This document shows positions 5,940 to 10,951 of a stretch of DNA of 10,951 nt, in pieces. A program made the position numbers and the translations under genes. Below the pieces are notes generated by a model. That model did not search any database and was not told where the DNA came from. It saw only the letters and a program-made list of their open reading frames with translations. Position 1 is the first letter of the stretch, and every line of letters starts with the position of its first letter. The DNA is taken from the NCBI GenBank assembly GCA_015491585.1, contig WFVQ01000060.1, forward strand, positions 1 to 10,951. Direction: 5' to 3'. Origin of the DNA: Deltaproteobacteria bacterium. GTDB lineage: Bacteria > Desulfobacterota > Dissulfuribacteria > Dissulfuribacterales > S140-46.

Positions 5940-6749
5940 ATGTCCAGAAGAATGACGTCGCTTTGTCTCTTAGTCTCAGGGTTCCTGCTCCTGATCACCA
6001 GTCTGGTCCTCTATATCGAGCCTCATGGTAGGGTTGCATACTGGAGCAACTGGAGCCTGTTGGGATTGAGCAAGCAGCAGTGGGACGCAATGCACATCAA
6101 CGTGGGCCTTCTTTTCCTAGTGAGCGGCGTAGTGCATTCGGTCCTCAACTGGCGCTTCATCGTGGATTATTCCGTAAGGTCGGTGCGTAGGGGAAGTGCG
6201 CTGCCCCTGGGTGCAGCCCTTGTGCTCACTGCATACGTGGCGGCTGCATCGGTGGTGAACATCTTCCCGGCGAATCTGGTAATGGATTTCAATAAATACG
6301 TAAAATCTTGGCAGTCAGATCGTCTGGGCGAACCGCCTTTTGGCCATGCCGAATTGGTTCCCCTGGGCCAATTGGCCAGATTTTCCGGCGTCCCCGTTGA
6401 GAACGCCATACGCGCGCTAAGGGAAGCCGGAGTGAAGGGAGTCACGCGCTCCAAGAACCTCAAGAGTCTTGCCCTGGAGAACCGCACTACTCCCCAAAGG
6501 CTCTTCGAGATCCTTCTCTCCTCTAAAAAGGAGGGGGCGGCAGGGCTGCCTCCTCTCCCTCCACCTGGGACTGGGAAGCTCAGCTTGTCCCAGATTTGTG
6601 TTAAATACAGGGTGAATTGTGGGGAGATCATGGAGAGGCTTTCCGGCCGGGGACTAAAAGTAGAGGGGGAAAGAGACACCCTGGAGGCCATAGCCGGCCG
6701 TAATGGGATAACTCCAATGGAGGTATATCACGCGATGAGAGGAGAGTGA
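5940..6749 (+). CDS. DUF4405 membrane protein with duplicated C-terminal helical module
   Basis: This 269-residue inner-membrane protein starts at an ATG with GGAGG 7 bases upstream. Membrane segments lie at about residues 6-25, 53-72 and 88-110. The span EPHGRVAYWSNWSLLGLSKQQW (from 27; key pattern PHGRVAYW...LLGL) plus HINVGLLFLVSGVVH with H52 and H66 identifies the DUF4405 family, known from anaerobic Gram-negative bacteria; its function is not established. The two histidines in membrane-facing segments could bind heme, which is inference. The cytosolic C-terminal part contains two similar blocks, about 141-192 and 215-267. Each reads L-x-Q-(I/L) near its start, then a hydrophobic GV/NC helix, then L-x-x-x-G-(V/L)-K, and ends near TP-x-x-(L/V). 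A proline-rich linker (PPLPPPGTG) separates them. The stop overlaps nothing convincing; ptsH starts 62 bases later. Confidence 0.8.
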   Translation: MSRRMTSLCLLVSGFLLLITSLVLYIEPHGRVAYWSNWSLLGLSKQQWDAMHINVGLLFLVSGVVHSVLNWRFIVDYSVRSVRRGSALPLGAALVLTAYVAAASVVNIFPANLVMDFNKYVKSWQSDRLGEPPFGHAELVPLGQLARFSGVPVENAIRALREAGVKGVTRSKNLKSLALENRTTPQRLFEILLSSKKEGAAGLPPLPPPGTGKLSLSQICVKYRVNCGEIMERLSGRGLKVEGERDTLEAIAGRNGITPMEVYHAMRGE

Positions 6750-6771
6750 GCAGCTCTCCCTGTATCTTGAA

Positions 6772-6800
6772 TTGTTGGCGTGTCCAGGTCGTGTTATTAT
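6772..6800 (+). promoter_or_regulatory. Possible extended -10 promoter before ptsH
   Basis: TATTAT (6795-6800) is preceded by TG one base away, an extended -10, with TTGTTG (6772-6777) 17 bases upstream as a weak -35. The predicted start near 6807 would leave only about 5 bases before the HPr ATG at 6812, so the message would be nearly leaderless. A GC-poor hairpin GGAGAG/CTCTCC (6741-6759) lies between the DUF4405 stop and this site. Confidence 0.3.
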
Positions 6801-6811
6801 CCTTTTGGATC

Positions 6812-7087
6812 ATGGAGACCTTTGAAATAGAGATAGTCATCAACAACAGGCTGGGGCTCCATGCCCGGCCGGCCACGAAATTCGCCCAGCTCGCCAGCAC
6901 ATTCGAAAGCGCCATCTGGCTCAAGAAGGGTAGAGAGATGGTGGACGGCAAGAGCATTCTCGAGGTTCTCACATTGGCCTGCCCAAAGGGGAGTTCTCTG
7001 ACGGTGGTGGCCCAGGGCCCGGACGCACGAGAGGCGGTGGAGGCCCTGAAGGAACTTGTGGAGAAGCAATTTGGCGAATTCGACTAA
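6812..7087 (+). CDS. ptsH: Phosphocarrier protein HPr
   Basis: This 91-residue cytosolic protein carries phosphate from Enzyme I to EII proteins or regulators. The active-site motif NRLGLHARPATKF places the phosphorylated histidine at H17 (His-15 of classical HPr). DGKSILEVLTLACPKGSSL holds the regulatory serine equivalent, S48, next to Ile as in HPr proteins controlled by HPr kinase; no hprK is visible in the window. The length fits the family. The frame is open back to a GTG at 6746, but that would add 22 residues unlike any HPr, so the ATG at 6812 is chosen despite only a weak GGAT before it. The stop lies 10 bases before the ptsI ATG, so the two are co-transcribed. Confidence 0.92.
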   Translation: METFEIEIVINNRLGLHARPATKFAQLASTFESAIWLKKGREMVDGKSILEVLTLACPKGSSLTVVAQGPDAREAVEALKELVEKQFGEFD

Positions 7088-7097
7088 AGGCCAGGAG

Positions 7098-8894
7098 ATG
7101 GGTGAGGCCAAAGTCATCAAGGGAATAGGCGCTTCGCCTGGAATCGCCATCGGTCCCGCCTTCCTGCTGGACCGTAATCAGCAGAAGGTGATGAAATATC
7201 ACCTCTCTGAGCACGAGATCGAGGCCGAGAAGATACGCTTCCGCGAGGCAGTGGACAGGGCCGAGGAGGACCTGCGCCAGCTCATAGCCGAGCTGCCGGA
7301 GGAGTTGCACGAGCACACGGGAATTTTGGAGAGCCATCTCCTTATGTTGCGCGATTCCATGGTCTTTGACCGGACCTTGCGATTCATCGAGAGCGAGAGG
7401 ATCAATGCCGAGTGGGCCCTGAACCGGTCTCTCGACGAGATCAAGTTGCTCTTCAGCAGGGTGAAGGACCAATATCTGCGGGAACGCGCCGAAGATGTGA
7501 AGTATGTGGTCAAGCGCATCCACGATATTCTGAGCGGCAACCATATCACCAATTTCAACAACCTCGACGAGCCGGTGGTCCTGGTGGCGAGGGATCTCTC
7601 TCCTGCCGACACCGTACAGATTAATCAAGAGAACATTCTCGCCTTCGTTACCGACATGGGCAGCCGGACTTCCCACACTGCCATCCTGGCACGCTCTCTG
7701 GGCATTCCGGCCGTTGTGGGCCTTGAGGATATCACCGCCAGGGTCCTCTCCTCGTCCAAGATTATAGTGGACGGGATCAGCGGCCTGGTGATCCTCGACC
7801 CAACGCCCGAACAGGTACGGCAGTATCAGGCCAAGAAGGAAGACTATCACAAGTACCGGCTGGACATAGTCTACAACAGCCATCTGCCGGCTGAGTCCAT
7901 GGACGGCTTCAGGGTCAAGGTGAAGGCCAACATGGAGCTGATCGAGGAGCTTCCGTCGGTGATAGCCAATGGCGCCGAGGGAGTGGGTTTGCTCAGGACC
8001 GAGTTCCTCTATCTCAGGCAGAAGAAACTTCCCTCAGAGGAGGAGCTCTTCTCGGCCTACAAGGAGGTGGCCGAGCGTCTCGCTCCATATCCGGTCACCA
8101 TTAGGACCTTGGACATAGGCGGAGACAAGTTCGTGTCGTCGGTCTCTCTGGGGGAAGAACTCAATCCGGTGCTGGGACTTAGGGCTGTGAGGCTTTGCCT
8201 AAGTGAGCCAGAACTGTTCAAGACGCAGATACGGGCGATATTGAGGGCGAGTGTCTATGGCGAGGTCAATGTCCTCATCCCGCTGGTCTCCGGCGTGCTC
8301 GAGATACTCCAGGTTAAGGAGTTCATAGAGACGACCAAGGCCGAGCTCAGGGAGGAGGGTGTGGAGTTCGATCCAAACATCAAGGTCGGGATCATGATAG
8401 AGGTTCCATCGGCTGTCATGGTGGCAGACCTCCTGGCCAAAGAGGTGGACTTCTTCAGCATCGGCACCAACGACCTGATCCAGTACACCCTGGCTATAGA
8501 CAGGGTCAACGAGGCGGTGGCCCATCTATACGAGCCGCTGCATCCAGGGGTGCTGAGGATGGTGAAGAAGACCGTCGAGGCAGCCCATGCAAGCGGCATA
8601 GAGGTGGCCATGTGCGGTGAGATGGCAGGTGAGCCCATGTACGTGCCCATCCTGCTGGGATTGGGACTCGACGAGTTGAGCATGAATCCCATCGACATCC
8701 CCAGGATCAAGAGGATGATAAGGAGCATAAAGCACCAGGACTGCATAGAACTGGTGGCATCGCTCCTGGACGAAAGCACGGCCGTGGAGATCCGCGAGAC
8801 CTTGATGGCCTTTCTCTACCGCCACTTCCCCGATGACTACGACCTTCCCCTGGGCCGCTACGGAGACGGCCAGGGCCGCTGGGGTCAGCAATAG
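7098..8894 (+). CDS. ptsI: PEP-protein phosphotransferase, Enzyme I of the PTS
   Basis: This 598-residue cytosolic enzyme takes phosphate from phosphoenolpyruvate and passes it to HPr. The N-terminal part (KGIGASPGIAIGPAFLL) and helical HPr-binding domain precede the phosphohistidine motif GSRTSHTAILARSLGIPAV with H193. The PEP-binding barrel shows EGVGLLRTEFLY (R300), TIRTLDIGGDK (R336), IGTNDLIQYTLAIDR and the catalytic cysteine in AMCGEMAGE (C506). Every key residue is present. The ATG at 7098 is preferred because AAAGG (7086-7090) lies 7 bases upstream and the protein then begins as the family does. It follows ptsH by 10 bases and the hydrolase gene starts 3 bases after its stop. No EIIA, EIIB or EIIC gene is in the window. 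Confidence 0.95.
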   Translation: MGEAKVIKGIGASPGIAIGPAFLLDRNQQKVMKYHLSEHEIEAEKIRFREAVDRAEEDLRQLIAELPEELHEHTGILESHLLMLRDSMVFDRTLRFIESERINAEWALNRSLDEIKLLFSRVKDQYLRERAEDVKYVVKRIHDILSGNHITNFNNLDEPVVLVARDLSPADTVQINQENILAFVTDMGSRTSHTAILARSLGIPAVVGLEDITARVLSSSKIIVDGISGLVILDPTPEQVRQYQAKKEDYHKYRLDIVYNSHLPAESMDGFRVKVKANMELIEELPSVIANGAEGVGLLRTEFLYLRQKKLPSEEELFSAYKEVAERLAPYPVTIRTLDIGGDKFVSSVSLGEELNPVLGLRAVRLCLSEPELFKTQIRAILRASVYGEVNVLIPLVSGVLEILQVKEFIETTKAELREEGVEFDPNIKVGIMIEVPSAVMVADLLAKEVDFFSIGTNDLIQYTLAIDRVNEAVAHLYEPLHPGVLRMVKKTVEAAHASGIEVAMCGEMAGEPMYVPILLGLGLDELSMNPIDIPRIKRMIRSIKHQDCIELVASLLDESTAVEIRETLMAFLYRHFPDDYDLPLGRYGDGQGRWGQQ

Positions 8895-8897
8895 GGC

Positions 8898-9713
8898 ATG
8901 ATAGGCAGGGTGGTCCTGTTCCTCTTTTTGGCTGCCGTGTTGTACGGTTCTGTATGTCTCTACCTCTACCTGACACAGGATAAGATCATCTTCCATCCAG
9001 AACCCTCATCGGAAGAACAGAGGAGAGAGGGCCAGTGGAGATGGCTTGGTAACAGGTCTATTCTCAAGGCACCAGACGGTCTGGATGTGGAGGTTTTCTT
9101 TTTGCACCGGGGAGATCGGTTGCCACTCCTCATCTATTTCGGCGGTAATGCGCTGGAGGCCGGGAGCATGGTGGCTCAACTCAGCCGCTTGAAGGGATTC
9201 AACCTCCTCCTTTGGAACTATCCTGGATTCGGTGGCAGCCAGGGGAGGCCATCCGAAAAGCTCATACTTTCCCACGCTCTCTTCGTTTACGACTCCTTCA
9301 AGGAGAGGGCTGGGGGGTGCGATGGCGTTTACCTCGTGGGCAGGAGCCTCGGCACGGCGGTGGCTACATATGTGGCGAGCAGGCGCTGTTGCAAGGCCCT
9401 GGCACTTGTAACCCCTTTCGATAGCCTGGTGAGCCTTGCAAGATGGCAGTATCCCTTCGTGCCAGTGAGGCTGCTGCTCAAACACAGGTTCGACTCAAAA
9501 CAGTGGATAGCCCGCGTATCCGTCCCTGTGCTGGTGGTGCTGGCCGAGCACGATTCGGTGGTCCCACACCGTTTTTCCATGTCGCTTATAGAGGGCCTTG
9601 ACAGAGTAGAGGTGGACATGGTGCCAGGAGTGGACCACGGCTCCATCGGTGATTCCCCGATTCTGTACGAGAAGCTGGAAGCATTCTGGAATGGGATGGA
9701 TGCCCAAAGGTGA
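8898..9713 (+). CDS. Membrane-anchored alpha/beta hydrolase (BEM46/ABHD13-like)
   Basis: This 271-residue protein begins with one hydrophobic anchor (about 4-26), followed by the QDKIIFHPEP segment typical of BEM46/YfhR-type hydrolases. The oxyanion region is YFGGNA (80-85), then WNYPGFGGSQGRPSE. The nucleophile elbow is GRSLG with S150. The acid is probably D219 in AEHDSVVP and the base H247 in VDHGSI, so the Ser-Asp-His triad is complete. The substrate is unknown; esterase or thioesterase activity is a family-level guess. The anchor could place the domain on either face of the membrane. It starts 3 bases after ptsI and overlaps hemW by 14 bases, so it belongs to the same transcript. The Shine-Dalgarno is weak, which suggests reinitiation after ptsI. 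Confidence 0.8.
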   Translation: MIGRVVLFLFLAAVLYGSVCLYLYLTQDKIIFHPEPSSEEQRREGQWRWLGNRSILKAPDGLDVEVFFLHRGDRLPLLIYFGGNALEAGSMVAQLSRLKGFNLLLWNYPGFGGSQGRPSEKLILSHALFVYDSFKERAGGCDGVYLVGRSLGTAVATYVASRRCCKALALVTPFDSLVSLARWQYPFVPVRLLLKHRFDSKQWIARVSVPVLVVLAEHDSVVPHRFSMSLIEGLDRVEVDMVPGVDHGSIGDSPILYEKLEAFWNGMDAQR

Positions 9714-10842
9714 GATAGCGGTCTATATCCATGTTCCATTCTGCAAGCGGCGATGCCGGTATTGCGGTTTCTATTCGGTGACCGGGGTCACCTCCGGCCT
9801 CTTGGAGGGCTATGTTGAGACCGCCGTGGCCGAGATGCAGCTTTGGGCCAAGCGGCTTGGACCTTTGAGAGCCTCCTCTGTCTATGTCGGTGGAGGCACC
9901 CCCAGCCTCCTCGCTCCATCCCTTGTGGGTAGGCTGCTGGAGGGCGTCAATGCCTATTTTCCTCCGCAGTCGGGTATAGAGGTCTCCATAGAGGCCAATC
10001 CCGAGTCGGCATCCAGGAGTTGGCTGAGAGAGATTGTAAGGGCCGGTGTCAACAGGGTGACCTTCGGGGTACAGACCTTCGAGCCTCGGGGGCTGGAACT
10101 GCTGGGCCGCCTTCATGGGCCAGAGGAGGTGGAGCAGGCCGTGACCGCAGCAAGAGAAGCGGGAATCAGGTCTGTGGGTATCGATCTCATCTTCGGCTGG
10201 CCTGGTCAGGCGGCCGATGATTGGCTCTTGGACCTGGAAAAGGGTGTGGCCCTCGATGTCGATCACATCTCCTGCTATGCCCTAAGCCTTGATAAAGGGG
10301 CGCCACTGGAGAAGATGGTGGCCTCCGGCGTCCTCTTTCTGCCTGACGAAGATGTGGTGGCCGATATGATGGAGATGGCCATGGATCTACTAGAGGGTGC
10401 AGGACTGCGTCAATACGAGATCTCGAACTATGCCCTAATGGGCCACCAGTCGATGCACAATATTCATTACTGGAGGCAGGGAGAATACATTGGGATAGGT
10501 CCTGGTGCCGCCTCCTTCCTTTCACCGTGCCGCATGAAGAATCCCGAAGATCTGTCTTCTTACATGGATGAGGTGGCGTCAGGCGTACTGCCCAGAGAGA
10601 CGGAACTGCGCCTGAATGAGGAAGAGCTGTTCAGGGAGTGGATGATCCTTGGCCTCAGGACCACTGAAGGGATCTCTGTGGAGGAATCCCGGCGTAGATG
10701 GGGAGTCGATCCAGGAAAGTTTTTAGGTCCATTGCTGGAGGATTTAGTCCGTGTGGGCCTCTTGACCGTGGGCAGAGAGAGGATCCGGTTGACCAGAAAG
10801 GGAGTTCTGCTATCCAATCTCGTATTCAGGGAGCTCATTTGA
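9700..10842 (+). CDS. hemW: Radical SAM family heme chaperone HemW
   Basis: This 380-residue protein is often annotated as oxygen-independent coproporphyrinogen III oxidase. The cluster motif HVPFCKRRCRYCGFYS has C15, C19 and C22 with F24, i.e. CX3CX2C-x-F. That separates HemW from the true oxidase HemN, which has a fourth cysteine at that place. Other family blocks are VYVGGGTPSLL (61-71), EANPES, GVNRVTFGVQTF, IDLIFGWPGQ (161-170), YEISNYALMGH and HNIHYWRQGEYIGIGPGAASF (253-273), followed by a C-terminal winged-helix-like domain. HemW proteins bind heme and deliver it to respiratory enzymes. The ATG at 9700 gives the usual MPKGEIAVYIHVPFC beginning; an in-frame ATG at 9691 is possible. The start lies inside the hydrolase gene, suggesting coupling. 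Confidence 0.92.
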   Translation: MPKGEIAVYIHVPFCKRRCRYCGFYSVTGVTSGLLEGYVETAVAEMQLWAKRLGPLRASSVYVGGGTPSLLAPSLVGRLLEGVNAYFPPQSGIEVSIEANPESASRSWLREIVRAGVNRVTFGVQTFEPRGLELLGRLHGPEEVEQAVTAAREAGIRSVGIDLIFGWPGQAADDWLLDLEKGVALDVDHISCYALSLDKGAPLEKMVASGVLFLPDEDVVADMMEMAMDLLEGAGLRQYEISNYALMGHQSMHNIHYWRQGEYIGIGPGAASFLSPCRMKNPEDLSSYMDEVASGVLPRETELRLNEEELFREWMILGLRTTEGISVEESRRRWGVDPGKFLGPLLEDLVRVGLLTVGRERIRLTRKGVLLSNLVFRELI

Positions 10843-10866
10843 GTCCACCGGGTTTGATGTTATATT
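10839..10866 (+). promoter_or_regulatory. Candidate promoter after hemW
   Basis: TTGAGT (10839-10844, overlapping the hemW stop) and TATATT (10861-10866, 5 of 6 consensus bases) are 16 bases apart. The predicted start is near 10873. It would drive whatever begins at the right edge of the window. Confidence 0.4.
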
Positions 10867-10900
10867 TATGCCCCGGCCCGTCAAAAATGCGGGATAGGAA

Positions 10901-10922
10901 GGGCGGGGCAGGCTGACCGCCC
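10901..10922 (+). repeat. GC-rich hairpin around the last gene's start region
   Basis: GGGCGG (10901-10906) pairs with CCGCCC (10917-10922) over a 10-base loop holding the candidate CTG start and the TGA of the nine-codon ORF. No T-run follows, so it is not a terminator. It could limit access to the start. Confidence 0.4.
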
Positions 10923-10951
10923 TGGGCGTTACCTACTACAACAAATACAGG
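10913..10951 (+). CDS. Start of a gene resembling a DnaX-type clamp loader, truncated by window edge
   Basis: The frame from 10913 reads (L/M)TALGVTYYNKYR up to the last base. The Y-x-KYR ending resembles the YRKYRP beginning of DNA polymerase III gamma/tau (DnaX) proteins, but only 13 codons are visible. An in-frame stop (TAG 10895-10897) lies upstream, and no ATG, GTG or TTG occurs between it and the window end. Possible starts are CTG at 10913 or 10922, with purine-rich GGAAGG/GGGG upstream. A nine-codon ORF from ATG 10887 ends in a TGA (10914-10916) overlapping the CTG as CTGA. A sequencing indel, or a start beyond the window, would also explain this. The identity is a weak resemblance. 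Confidence 0.3.
   Translation, partial: MTALGVTYYNKYR

Noticed and set aside
5717..5998. A 93-codon minus-strand frame before the DUF4405 gene
   Set aside because: It overlaps the real start of the DUF4405 gene, has no clear ribosome-binding site, and its product resembles no family I know.
6741..6759. Hairpin GGAGAG/CTCTCC after the DUF4405 stop as a terminator
   Set aside because: The stem is only six pairs and no T-run follows, so termination is not supported.
10870..10951. A structured RNA gene (RNase P or SRP-like) at the right edge
   Set aside because: The GC-rich pairing and a GGCTGACCGCC-like word recall structured RNAs, but no full conserved core is visible in the 80 bases available.

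Overview
The window reads as ordinary bacterial chromosome. Evidence is a bacterial initiator tRNA with encoded CCA, Shine-Dalgarno-led genes, an HPr/Enzyme I pair, and overlapping or tightly spaced same-strand genes. The DNA looks moderately GC-rich. It uses AGG for arginine and ATA for isoleucine unusually often for such DNA. A two-gene SufCB system of the minimal SMS type, a DUF4405 membrane protein and HemW suggest a strict anaerobe, for example from Synergistota or Desulfobacterota. That placement is an inference and is not proven here.

Layout: (1) 1-3171 (+), the C-terminal two thirds of the glutamate synthase large subunit GltB, cut by the left window edge. (2) 3179-4955 (+), an iron-sulfur assembly unit: promoter with a Fur-like palindrome over its -10, sufC, sufB overlapping by 16 bases, and an intrinsic terminator. 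(3) 4950-5520 (-), a small membrane protein gene, an upstream candidate 56-codon ORF with a leader hairpin, and the terminator of the tRNA. (4) 5529-5647 (-), the initiator tRNA-fMet gene and its promoter. (5) 5648-5939, a non-coding stretch with two inverted repeats. (6) 5940-6749 (+), a DUF4405 membrane protein with a repeated C-terminal helical module. (7) 6812-10842 (+), a compact run of HPr (ptsH), Enzyme I (ptsI), a membrane-anchored alpha/beta hydrolase and HemW. (8) 10839-10951 (+), a promoter-like sequence and the first codons of what may be a DnaX-type clamp loader gene that lacks a usual start codon.

The genes cover nitrogen assimilation (GltB, an Fe-S flavoenzyme), Fe-S cluster building (SufCB), phosphotransfer (HPr/EI, no EII in the window) and a radical-SAM heme-related protein (HemW). 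Fe-S clusters link GltB, SufCB and HemW. I saw no mobile element, CRISPR array, defence cassette or prophage gene, and no clearly new multi-gene system. The most useful observations are the Fur-like site on the minimal SufCB promoter, the extra cysteine in the GltB cluster motif, the unannotated small ORF at 5269-5439, and the unusual 5' end of the last gene.
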